A model generated the notes under the pieces. The model was given only the letters and a program-made list of their open reading frames with translations. It did no database searches and was not told the DNA's origin. Source: Patagioenas fasciata (Eukaryota; Chordata; Aves; Columbiformes; Columbidae). Taken from it: a DNA stretch of 64,000 nucleotides. The stretch lies in NCBI RefSeq assembly GCF_037038585.1, contig NC_092541.1, positions 195,445 through 259,444 of the forward strand, read 5' to 3'. Positions 1-11,052 of this stretch are shown in pieces; the first letter of the stretch is position 1; the number at the start of each line of letters is the position of its first letter. The position numbers were made by a program, and so were the translations under genes.

Positions 1-628
1 CCCAATGGCTGTCTACTCTTCTCTTGGTCCTCTCCTGCTTTATGTGGTTCAGTTTCAATAAGAAGTGCCTCTCTTGGAATGTCTCTGAGGACATCTTTGG
101 ACTTTTTTTCTCCAAACTCATATTCTTTAGGAGTTTCCTTGGCTGTTGCTGGACACAAACCCACTTCAGGTCCTGGCGAAACATGCTGACCCACCAGAGA
201 AAGTAAATCCTGTTCAGAAGTTTCATCGACATCACGGTCCTCATCTCCCTCCCGTCGACTGGCATCTTCTTTTACCGGGGCTCTGGTGCACGAAGGAGAC
301 GGCGCAGCTGCCCCTGCCGGCCCCACAGCGAACACACCAGGACCCCGCTCTGCTCCCAGCGCTGGACCCACACCAACGCCTTCTCTGTCTCCACGATCCC
401 ACAACTCATTGTTGTCCTCGCCAACTCGGGAGCCTTGATACATATCCAGGGGTATTGGGATGGTGACCTCAATCCTGGTGGGAGCCGCTGCTGAAGCCTC
501 CATCTCATGTGACACAAGAGGCCGCGGAAGAACCCCAGCGACCGGCTCGGCGGGCTGGTGCTCTCTCCTTATTGCATCTCCCAGACGCTCCTGAGGGCCA
601 GGCTGCGCCTTGGGAGAGCTTGGCTCCC
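1..628 (-). other. MAPT: MAPT exon 4A (big-tau exon), incomplete at window edge
   Basis: One frame stays open on the minus strand from the GATTCCAG acceptor at 629 to the window edge, 628 nt so far; I recall about 750 nt for human. The phase joins exon 4 correctly, giving ...AGDAVQ then GEPSSPKAQPGPQE. The segment is acidic and low in complexity, as in big tau, which is made mainly in peripheral neurons. Sequence outside the DEDRDVDE block aligns poorly with mammals, as expected for this fast-evolving exon. It is probably alternatively spliced: its first two bases complete a codon begun in exon 4, so skipping can keep frame if its length is a multiple of 3. Confidence 0.85.
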
Positions 629-3600
629 CTGGAATCAAAGACGCAGGGTACGAAGCATGGGCAAACAATTAGCACTGGCATGTCAAATAAGTAGTCAGAC
701 ATAGTGCTGAAGAGAGACCAAGGACTTCTGCTATCAAACTAAGGGAGAAAGCAAGTCCCACATTGCCCTGTTGAACAGACAACTCACTTCTACAGCGGTT
801 TTTGCCTTTCAGGAAACTCTGCTCCCCATGGGAATCAGGTAAGGACCTGGTCTCTCCGGCCACCGCCATCTGCCACCCCCGTGCTATCAGCTGCTTCAGC
901 CACAGAGGTTTCCAGAACCACCTGTTTGCTGGTCAGTGACCACCTCTTCTTGGCTCAAGGGCCTCAACAAAACAGGCCAGACACCTCCTGTCCTTCACGA
1001 GCGTACAAAATCCCTCAAGTCCTCTACTCCGTGCAGGAGAGGCTCCTGCAGACGTGGCACTGACTACATCCTCCCAACGTCCAAACCACCTCTGCTTGGC
1101 TCTCCAGAACACGTCTGCTGCCAATGAGCCCAGGGAAAAGCCCAGATCAGAGTATTCAGTACTGAGATCCAACTGTTGATTCGTTAGTTTAACAAACAAG
1201 ATTAAAACAGGAAAAGAAGAAGTCAAGACTTACTCGGTCTTTTATCAATGTTCTTCCAATTTTAAACGTAATGGCTAACTGAAACTACCACACAAAGACC
1301 TCGGAAACTGTGGTTTAAGAGAAATCCTTCATTGGCACTTATTGGCAGGTAATATTTGAAATGCGGCATCAAGAAGCACCTTTTATAACCTCAAGCATTT
1401 GAAGGGTGTTCATGCAGCAGCCACCAGGCCGCCCCGGCTCGTTTCTGCTGCCAGTGAACAGAACGCGAGCACTAACGACCCCGGCCGCGCTCCCACGCCG
1501 CGGGCCTGCTGGTGCCTCGAGGCGGACACACGGCACCAGGGCAAGGGCGGCAGAGTCAGAGGACGTCTCCACCTGAGACTGCGAAGGCATTTTAACAGGC
1601 GCCATCTTCGCTGCAAAGACCACTTTTTCAAATCCCATAACACAAAAAATGAAGGTAGGCAGTAAGAACATATCCAAGACCCTGTGTATTGATAACCACA
1701 TTTTCCTCTGAGTCAAACAGAACTATTAAAAGGAAGCAGCGCATTACTACCAGCCCACTTGCAGATAACTAACAATTTACAGAAGAACCTAGAAATGTCA
1801 TGTATAGGTTACATCAGAGCTCCAGCTACATGTATGTCCCCATATCTGACAGCTGATCCCAGAAAGGTCTTATTAAAAATGTGGTGAGAAACAGCAGCCA
1901 GAACCAGAATGCCAGAAGAGAACCCCAGCCCCACCAGCAATCCTCGTTTATTTTTCTGTAGTGGTACCACTGCTTTTTAAAATACAGAAGACTTATTAGT
2001 CCAAGAAGCACTGGACAGGCAAGCGAAGGCCTCACTTTAACTGCAGGGAGCAGCCTGCAGTAACAACTGCACGGTCTGTGTGTGGAAACCAAAAACCAGC
2101 CGAACTCTGCCCTGAGCTGAGAGAGTAAAGACCTATTTACCCCTTCAGAAGACACGGATGTTTGTAAATGCACTAATGCAGCCAAGAGGAGGAAAGACGC
2201 TGCCCAAGCAGCTGAAGGAATGTATTATGTCTTTATTACGTCTACTACACAGAAAACTACCTTACAAAATAGGGTTTAACTAAGATTTCAACCAGCACAC
2301 CGGAACAGTGCCACGGTGTACTACCGCTAGCCAGAGAGCGACACCAAAGTGAGCCTGAGCCCGTCAGTCTGCCCCACCGAGCACAGAATTAAGCCCGGGG
2401 TGCTCTGGGAAAACCCCGTCCTGAAGCTTTCAGTCCCGTCTGAACTGAGCAGAGCCGAGAGGCTTCCCAGACGGCCAGGAAGCCCCTGGGTGGCCTCCGG
2501 CTCAGCCGAGCAGAGGCACAACCAGCGCCCTGTGAGCGCTCACGGCCACCAGGCCCGGCTCTGCCAGCCACACTCCCTAACACCAGGACCAGGAAAAACC
2601 TCAAAGTCAGGGCATCAATGAGCAGGCTTGAGACATGTTTGAGGTTGGAAAGAGACACGGTAATTAACAAAACAATTCACTCCTTTCACGTGTGACATGT
2701 AGGGCCCAAAATGACTCGGTCTGATGCTGCGCAGTTCCTCCTGGCTAACTGCACCATCCCGGCCGCTCATCACTTTTTCATCCCAGAGGATGCCCTGTTC
2801 TGCAACCGGACAAAGAAGCACCAGGGCTCCAGTCACCTGAGGGGCAAATTTGGTGTATGAAAAGCTGCAGCTCTCTGGAAGGGGCATGTTGGAACATTCA
2901 AAGCATGTATGACCCTGCCCTGGCAGAACAGGGAGAACCGCACAACTGCTCATACAGAGCAGAGCGTTTGCAGCACAGAAGAAAACTCCCAAGCCACCGG
3001 CACCCAGCACGTGTGGGCAGCAGCAACAGGGTCCCCAAGACAGACAACTCGCTCACCTTGAACAGCATCTCCTGCAGCGTGGTCCTCCAGGGTGGGGGTG
3101 GCTCCTACGCCCGCCTCTTCAGCTGGTCCCCATCCAGAGAAAGAACGGGAGAAACATCATCAAAACAAGAATTCAGTTTAAGCATGTCTCTGGATAATTC
3201 ATTTAACTCCCTGCTGATTCTGCCCACCAGCGCTGCATTACGAGCAGGGCAGTATCAGAAAGGAAATCGGCATGTGCCAACGACGGACCTAATGAGATTC
3301 ATTCAGCCTGTGCTACCCGCCCCGGGAGGAGCGTTCCCAGCACACACCCCGGGTGCTGGGGCAGCTCCCACACCCCGGGTGCTGGGGCAGCTCCAGCTCC
3401 TTCGGACAGAGGTGCAGAAAACTTGGGGATGGATCTCCTGTCCCTGCTCGCAGCCAGCACCGCAGTGCCAGCAGCGCTCGTGTGAGCACCTGACTCGCCC
3501 ACTGCGATCAGCTCTGCTGAGGCCACTTGACATCAGTAAATCCAAGTCTGTCTGATATAAATCTGACACTTCCGGAACACTGGTGTATTAGAGAAACACA

Positions 3601-6600
3601 TTTTTCTTCACAGCAATGATAGTTTGTCTCTATCAGAACTTTTTCAATTTATTATATGTCTACTTTCAAACCAGCTTAATCAATTATCTCTGTACACCAC
3701 AGTTCTACAGTCAAACTGGAATTTTCTCAGTTTTCCCCATTTCTTCCCGAAGAGCTGAGGACACCCGGCGTCCTCCTGGCTCCCCGTGCAGTGGATCCGC
3801 ACTGCGCACCTCACAGCCGACCAGCGGCCCTGTGCCCAGACCCGCACTGCGCACCTCGCAGCCGACCAGCGGCCCTGTGCCCGGACCCGCACTGCGCACC
3901 TCGCAGCCGACCAGCGGCCCTGTGCCCAGACCCGCACTGCGCACCTCGCAGCCGACCAGCGGTCCTGTGCCCGGACCCGCACTGCGCACCTCGCAGCCGA
4001 CCAGCGGTCCTGTGCCCGGACCCGCACTGCGCACCTCGCAGCCGACCAGCGGCCCTGTGCCCGGACCCGCACTGCGCACCTCGCAGCCGACCAGCGGCCC
4101 TGTGCCCAGACCCGCACTGCGCACCTCGCAGCCGACCAGCGGCCCTGTGCCCAGACCCGCACTGCGCACCTCGCAGCCGACCAGCGGCCCTGTGCCCAGA
4201 CCCGCACTGCGCACCTCGCAGCCGACCAGCGGCCCTGTGCCCAGACCCGCACTGCGCACCTCGCAGCCGACCAGCGGCCCTGTGCCCAGACCCGCACTGC
4301 GCACCTCGCAGCCGACCAGCGGCCCTGTGCCCAGACCCGCACTGCGCACCTCGCAGCCGACCAGCGGTCCTGTGCCCAGACCCGCACTGCGCACCTCGCA
4401 GCCGACCAGCGGCCCTGTGCCCAGACCCGCACTGCGCACCTCGCAGCTGACCAGCGGCCCCTCGCAGCCGACCAGCGGCCCTGTGCCCAGACCCGCACTG
4501 CGCACCTCGCAGCTGACCAGCGGCCCTGTGCCCAGACCCGCACTGCGCACCTCGCAGCCGACCAGCGGCCCTGTGCCCAGACCCGCACTGCGCACCTCGC
4601 AGCTGACCAGCGGCCCTGTGCCCGGACCCGCACTGCGCACCTCGCAGCCGACCAGCGGCCCTGTGCCCGGACCCGCACTGCGCACCTCGCAGCCGACCAG
4701 CGGCCCTGTGCCCGGACCCGCACTGCGCACCTCGCAGCCGACCAGCGGCCCTGTGCCCGGACCCGCACTGCGCACCTCGCAGCCGACCAGCAGTCCTGCG
4801 CCCAGCCCGAGGCTCCGCCAGTGGCTCAGGGCTGGGCACGGACAGCTGGCCCAAGGGAACATGCTGTGGGCTTGTTTCAGCGTTTGGGAGTTGGCAGAAC
4901 CCTATTTGCAGCCACTGCTGTGCTCAGGTCCTGCCTGAGGCCTCCAGGAAACGCCAGCAGCCATCGCACAGGGGACACACGCTCACTGCTCACACACACA
5001 GCACGGCAGCGGCTCCCTCCCTGCTCCCTCTGCCTCGGACAAACCCCCGTCCCTCCCTGGAAAACCAGACCCAGGCGCAGTGACTCCCAAGGAGCATTCA
5101 GTCTGAATCAGCCACTTTGCTTTCTCTGCATTATCCTCAAAATGCGCCAGCAGCCCAAGAACCGCTGCAGTGCCTGGTCTGCACCTGCCGCTGCGCAGAC
5201 GCCGCCAGGGCCGGGCCGAGCGCGGTGCCGTGGTGGCCGGTAACCGGCTCGTCAGCGACGCAGGGCTGCCAGCAGCCATCAGGCATGACCGGGACCGGCA
5301 GGAAAGCATTCAGCCTGGAGATGGGAGGAGAAGCCACCAGAGACACCAGATAGAAAGATTGCCAGATGTGGAGCTGAGAAAGAGAGAAGAAAAGCCTGCA
5401 GGTTTCCCCCAGGATGGCGAAGGCAAGAGGACAGTTGTAAGCTGGAGTTTCTTCTGCGTGCCGTGGAGGAGCAGCACGCAGCAGAAGGAAAGCACCTGCG
5501 AGAGGCTTTGTAGTGTTATTTTTAAGCACTAACCAGTCCAGCTCTCTGCTCTGTCTGCATCAAGATATGAAACTGCACCTTGTTTTCCCTCACCTGTGGT
5601 TCCTTCTGGTATCTCCCCGTGCTGTTCGACACCACCCTGATCCTCGTGGTCTCCTTCCTCCACTAAAGGTGCTGTGGCATCTGAAAAACAATGCAGCTTT
5701 CACACAGCCTTCGCATGGCAAAACCCTGCAGGGTCCAGGACGTGCCTGAAGAACGCTGTGCTCACAAAAGCACCCGACGCCGTCCCTTGAGCCAGTGCTG
5801 CGGAAGGACAACCGAGCACGACACAGCACAGCCAGCATCACAGGGACACCACGAGCTGTTCCCTCTGCCGCACAGACCCCGGATCCCCAGTGTCTTTCCA
5901 CTCCCGCAGCTGAGGGCTTCAGCATGAACCCTGTCTGAAAACGCAGCCGCTGGTGCCTGATGTGCACGCGTGGTAATGCTGTCTGCGCGGGGACACGGCC
6001 GGCCTGGAGCAGCACAGAGCGGCTCCCACCGGATCCCTTCACAAACCATCCGCGTGCTGTGACTGCACCGCACTCTGGGCAGCCCTGAGACACCTGGCTT
6101 GATGCACCCAAGGGAAGTCTGCTCGTCGTGACAGTGCTGACACAACTGGAAGAGGGACAACATCCTCTTCTGCACCAGCCAGGTTTCTCATGCTGCTTTA
6201 CTGAGCTGCACTCACAGGAACAGAGCCACTCGACAGGTCAGCCCACACCTGCAGTGGGACGGGGCTGGATGGAACTGGTCAGGATCTAGGTCCGCTATTC
6301 TTATGGACAAATTTTGCAAACTAAAGCCTGTACTTAAGTCTCCAAGAGACAGATACTTGGGATTAAAGCAGCCAGAAGAACACAGAAAGTGCAGTTAATT
6401 AAAACAGTGAGCAAGTCTCTAGGCCACTTTGGAATTAGATTCCTTCCACAAACACGGTATTCAGATAACACTATGGAGCAGCTCAGACGTGCCCTGAGTG
6501 CTACTAATATGACCTTTACATCAGCACAAAGTTTTGTTTTATGTACAGACTCTGCCCATCTCACCATTCCAGCACGAATCACGCTGTACTAACGAACATG

Positions 6601-8564
6601 TAAATACAGAGGGGACAGAAAGAGAGCAGCGAGTTACAGCCACCGCTGCCAGGGAGCACCGCGAGCAGCACGTGCTGTCGGTCCCTGGGGGAGCACACAC
6701 CACGGGCCGCTCCCAGCCGCGCGGCGCCAGCAGCAGCAGCTGTTCCTGGGCAAAAAGCCTTCAGGAAACGAACTGCAAGCAGCTTCCTGAACTATAACAA
6801 ACATTTCACCTTCTCTTGCCTTCTAACCCATTCTCCACCTTTAAAACTCATTGTCGTATTCTGCAGAGTGGCAAACATCGCCTGTGACGAGACTAACGAA
6901 GAACATTTGTCCAAGAGTGCAGACGCTCTTCCTGAGAAACCCCACCAGAAAAGGCACAGCGAGTCTTTCGCAAGGTTTACCACGACCCCATCCATCATGG
7001 TTTCAAAGCAGTAAGTCAAAGAGCTCCCACCTTCCGTAGTTGGGGTGCTCTTAGCGTCAGATGTTTCAGAAACAGGCTCATCCGATCCATCATCGACTGG
7101 TATCTGAAGGGGATAGCCTGGAAAACATTCAAATACTTAGAACAACTCCGTGGCTACGAATTATCGCCTGAATTAATGAACTCTGATTGCCCAGATCCAC
7201 AGCAGCAAGAAACTGTAACTGGGGAGTATAAACACCTGAACTAATAAGCAAGCAAAGCGTGAAAATGCCAACCAAAAAGCGCCAGTGTCATCACCAAAAG
7301 GAACAAGCAGGAATCCATCAGCAAAAGAAAAGCCCAGTAAACTGAGCAGCTAGAGACAGCAAAGCATGGCACAAGCAGGAAAGGAGATCTTAGCAACGTA
7401 AGCAGAAAAGATGCACAATTTCTGAATTGCTCTTGTCCTCTCTTCCACCTCTGGAGCCTTCGGCCTCGCTCCCTGAGCAGGCTGCTGCGCACTCCCACCA
7501 CGCGCTAACTCTGCTCACTGCAGACCAGCAAGTCTTTGTAAGGGGTCCGGCACCGCACATCACCCGCTGTGCGAAGGCTTGGTTGCAAAAGTCGGCTTTT
7601 AGAAGAGCAGGGAAAGAGGCACAAGTCTCCTTCTGCAAGGAGTCTGGGCAAATAAAACAATGAGAACTGGAGAAAAAGACTTGGAAAAGAAGATTCAAAC
7701 TAACATAAGCAAAATCCCTGGGAACCTGTGATGTGCAAAGCTGAGGCTGAGAGGAGCTATCAGACTGAAACGCATTACAGAACCCAGGCTGAATGGATGC
7801 TACGGACTCTCTCCAGGACAGGGACAATCCATTTATTTGGTGCAAGCTCTGTCCAAAGCACCTCAAGCAAAAACCACTAAGATGATGTTGTCATGGAGCA
7901 CAGCCCATGTGAGTCCCACCAGGTCTGCTGGCACTACGTGGGTTTCCAAGCTCACTTGTGGATCATGGTGGAATGAGAAAGGAAAGGCTTCTTGAGAAAT
8001 GCAGGTCTGAAATATGGGACAAAATACTCTCGCACGGCCCACTTTCCCAGAGCTCTCTATTCAGTTCTCTGCATCTCCCTGCGCAGGTGAGAAAAGCGGG
8101 CAGCAAGCAGCATCCCTGAGCTGTGTCTCCAAATAAAAGCAGTGCTGTGTTTGTACAAAGCAAGGAGTGAACACAGAAACGCACATTTGCAAAGCTGCAG
8201 CAATAAGATCTTCACTGGTCTAGATACTGGGGGTTGTTCTGCTCTTGCTGGGCAATGACCACAAACAGCAACGTTTTCCTGGGGCTACGAACATCAGAGC
8301 ATCTCATGGGCTACCCCAGTCCACCGGTTGCAGCCAGCTGGTCCACGGCAACCTTCCAGACACACACACCGTCTTGGGGACATCCCCCAGGAGCCCTGGC
8401 ACCGCCACACTGGCCCCGCTCTCCCCATTTCGGTCATTCCCTCAGCACTGGGCAAGGCAGGTCCTTGACACCAGCTCCTGGAGGCGCTCACCTGATGGGA
8501 CGTGCTTCTCCTGGCCGGCTGCGTGATCCTCCATCGCAGTGACGTCCTGACGCTGCTCCGCCAC
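1..8564 (-). CDS. MAPT: MAPT (tau), 5' coding exons 1, 2, 3, 4 and partial 4A
   Basis: Tau binds and stabilises axonal microtubules. This part encodes the N-terminal projection domain; the microtubule-binding repeats lie off the left edge. Coding exons on the minus strand are 8564-8492 (exon 1), 7117-7031 (exon 2), 5680-5594 (exon 3), 3122-3057 (exon 4) and 628 to beyond position 1 (exon 4A). All show AG/GT borders, and every junction is phase 1. Exons 2, 3 and 4 are 87, 87 and 66 nt, the sizes I recall for human. Exon 2 encodes PLQIPVDDGSDEP and SETSDAKSTPTTE, close to human PLQTPTEDGSEEP and SETSDAKSTPTAE. Exon 3 has ATAPLVEEG and GEIPEGTTA. Exon 4 has EEAGVGATPTLEDHAAGD. Exon 4A has DEDRDVDETSEQD. 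About 313 codons lie in the window. Exon 1 is shorter than in human. The codon aligned with the initiator Met is GTG (see the separate entry). Identity is very secure; the start is not. Confidence 0.96.
3786..4800. repeat. 45-bp minisatellite, about 22 copies, in MAPT intron 3
   Basis: The unit begins GCACCTCGCAGCCGACCAGC and ends GGCCCTGTGCCCAGACCCGCACTGC-like, 45 bp in all. Copies are nearly identical. They differ mainly at three sites: CCCAGA or CCCGGA, GGCCCT or GGTCCT, and CAGCCG or CAGCTG. One unit near 4,441-4,490 is partial. Because 45 is a multiple of 3, five frames stay open for hundreds of codons, giving false proteins of 219-485 residues. The array lies between MAPT exon 4 (3,122) and exon 3 (5,594). 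Confidence 0.97.
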
Positions 8565-8580
8565 CTCTCAGCAAAGTGAC
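8492..8580 (-). other. MAPT: MAPT exon 1 with GTG at the expected start codon
   Basis: The exon follows a TTCAG acceptor and ends at a GTGAGC donor. Its first 16 noncoding bases resemble the human exon 1 leader (GTGAACTTTGAACCAGG in human, GTCACTTTGCTGAGAG here). The next codon, 8564-8562, is GTG where ATG is expected, and it is followed in frame by AEQRQDVTAMEDHA, matching human AEPRQEFEVMEDHA. The next in-frame ATG is at 8534-8532, equivalent to human Met11, with G at -3 and +4, a good initiation context. Translation may therefore start ten residues late, or use GTG as a near-cognate start. An assembly error is also possible. Confidence 0.85.
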
Positions 8581-9680
8581 CTGAAGAGTGAAAACCAAAG
8601 CCTGACATGAGATGCCTTGACATGAGGCCCAGCTGGTGCGCTCCCAGCTACTGCTCCGCAAGACAATTGTGGTTTGTCAGCCAGTTTCCAGGAGCATTAA
8701 ACATCCTATTGCAAGCAATCAGGCAAAACCAGCCAGCCACCTCTCCAGCCTCTGTAAGAAGAGATCTACTGCGTTCCCTTCTGCTGATGAGCCCTGAAAT
8801 CACACCACTGCGTCTGGGAAGGTCACAGCTCAAGGTACATGTTATCTCTTGGGTCTCACAGCGGTGCTGAAACGCTCCGCGAAGCACCTAACTCTAGTGC
8901 CTCCAAATGTTTGTCCACAGCATCAAACGGAGGAGGACAGCGGGAAGGGAGAGTTAACATGGCAAACTGGGTTCTAAAAGGGCCAGACACTGCTCCTGGG
9001 CAGAGCTGCTCCAGCCCCGCAGGTCACTGCAAGGCAGAGGACAGAAGAAATTCACCTGTGGATATGAACCAAAAGAAAAACACCAATTCTGCATGAAAGA
9101 CGTATAAAGGAACAAATGTTACCTGTCAACAAAGAGAAGGTCTAATTATTCTTGCACAAGCGAGAGCATGTGCCAGTCACTACCGCCATCAGCGTTTTGT
9201 CACTGGCGACCACAGGAGCGTCTGGTCAGTGCAGACGAACTTCTGCTCTCTCCAAACTCCTTCCAGCACAGCTCCGTTCACTAAACATCTACAGACATTA
9301 ACATCCTTGCTTCCCAACTGCGGACCCTGAGGCCAACCCTCACCAATCCGCTGTGCTGGATTTAAACGGGGCTCACTGTTTCCTTATGCTGCCTCCTTTC
9401 CTCTCTTCCTCCCCCTTGTGCTTCTGGAGAAGAGCAACCAGCGTCTCCCCGGCCTCCCCAGAAACACGGAGTCCATTCCCGCCCCTGACAAGAACCTCCC
9501 GGGACACCCGCAGGCAGGGCTCCCGGCCGGACGCTGCTGCTCTGCCGCTCCATGGCCAGCACCCAACAGCACCAGACACCGGCCCTCCGAGGAGAGCCAG
9601 AATCCGCCCCTGGCACGGCAGCGCTGACCCGTGACTCAGCACAGCCCGCTGGGACTGCTGCGGGCGCACGGGGACGCCTG

Positions 9681-9853
9681 AGCAGCCACCCGGGCCACGG
9701 AGCGGCCACCCAGGCCACGGAGCGGCCACCCTGGCCACCGAGCGGCCACCCTGGCCACCAAGCGCCCACCCGGGCCACCGAGCGCCCACCCTGGCCACCG
9801 AGCGCCCACCCTGGCCACCGAGCGGCCACCCTGGTCATGGAGCGGCCACCCCG
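9681..9853. repeat. 20-bp minisatellite in MAPT intron 0
   Basis: About eight copies of a unit reading GGCCACCGAGCGCCCACCCT, with GCGG/GCGC and CCT/CGG variants. A 20-bp unit rotates through the three frames, so it produces pseudo-proteins with a 20-residue period on the minus strand. Confidence 0.92.
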
Positions 9854-10489
9854 CTGACCAGCCAGGGCCGGGGCTCCGCAGCACCCGGAGCAGCCGGGAG
9901 TTTCTAAGGAGTCTGTCTGAGCTGCTCAAGGAGCTCCACGCTGTGCTGCCCACGGCGGGGCAGACACAGCCCCTGTCCCCACTGAGCTCCACGCGCGGCA
10001 GGATTCAGCCATTCAGGTAATAAATTGATACAATTAAAGAGAATTGAAACCTCATTGAACCGTATATTTTAGACTTCTTAAACAAAGATGGTCTGAGAAG
10101 TGCACATTTGAAAAACTACTTGGAATGCTGAAAGAAGTGTATAATGGTAATGCTATTTGTTTTTCACAGGGAGGAAGGGGAAATCCCTCTTAGGGAAAAA
10201 CACATTAAGGGGAAAAATGTTCTAAAAAACTGTAAGACCAGCCACACCTTGAAGAGATGGTTCAGAAATGAACAATTACACCAAGGATAGCTACGCAGAG
10301 ATCAACTCTGGCAGCACCCTCTGCATGACAGATAAAGCGCAAACCCTCCTAAGAAACTTATCCACTTCCACCAGAAGTATTCTTGCCAACCAGGGGGACA
10401 CTATCTAAAAAGCAACAGCCCACCCCATAATTAACAGCTGCTCCAAACATCACCCTTTCCAAGCCCACAGCCCGCCGTCCTGCCACTGG

Positions 10490-10740
10490 GTGTCACCCAG
10501 AAGAGCCTGGCTCCATCCTCCTGACACTGCCCCTTTCCATATTGATCCCCAGGAATGAGTCCCCCCTCAGTCTCCTCTTCTCCAGCTCCAGAGCCCCAGC
10601 TCCCTCAGCCTTTCCTCACACGGGAGATGCTCCACTCCCTCCAGCATCTTGGTGGCTGCGCTGGACTCTCTCCAGCAGTTCCCTGTCCTTCTGGAGCTGA
10701 GGGGCCACAACTGGACACAATATTCCAGGTGTGAACTAAA
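10490..10740 (-). mobile_element. CR1 LINE fragment, antisense to the plus strand
   Basis: The plus strand reads like the complement of a CR1 3' region: CTCCTCTTCTCCAGCTCCAG, then CCCCAGCTCCCTCAGCCTTT, then GGACTCTCTCCAGCAGTTCC, then CAACTGGACACAATATTCCA. These blocks are in the order known from avian CR1. The element is a diverged, truncated piece with no 3' octamer tail visible, lying in MAPT intron 0. It supports an avian or reptilian source. Confidence 0.85.
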
Positions 10741-10962
10741 TACATGGGAATGTCTGTACTAAAACACATTTAAATCTTGTCTATAGGGCATAAACCAGCC
10801 CTAGGTGTTGGAAATAAACTTCTGTAAAGCTGCATGTTTCTTGGGGCTGGTGACCCGTCCAGGCTGCAGAGCACGAAGCCACAAGGTGTCACAAGCTGTG
10901 TCCTGTCCGCAGGGACTCCTGCAGAGTCGGCAAAGGGTGGACGTGGCCCCACACAGACACGG

Positions 10963-11052
10963 CATGGACACGGCACGGACACGGATACGGGCACGGACAC
11001 GGGCACGGATACGGGCACGGACATGGGCACGGACAGGGACACGGACACAGCG
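10963..11052. repeat. Hexanucleotide GGCACG/GACACG array
   Basis: About 15 copies of a 6-bp unit (GGCACG, GACACG, GATACG) in MAPT intron 0. It stays open in several frames and gives false proteins rich in repeated dipeptides. Confidence 0.9.

Noticed and set aside
3616-4938. Open frames of 219-485 codons on both strands at the 45-bp array
   Set aside because: They exist only because the 45-bp unit keeps frames open. Five frames are open at once, and the stretch lies inside a MAPT intron.
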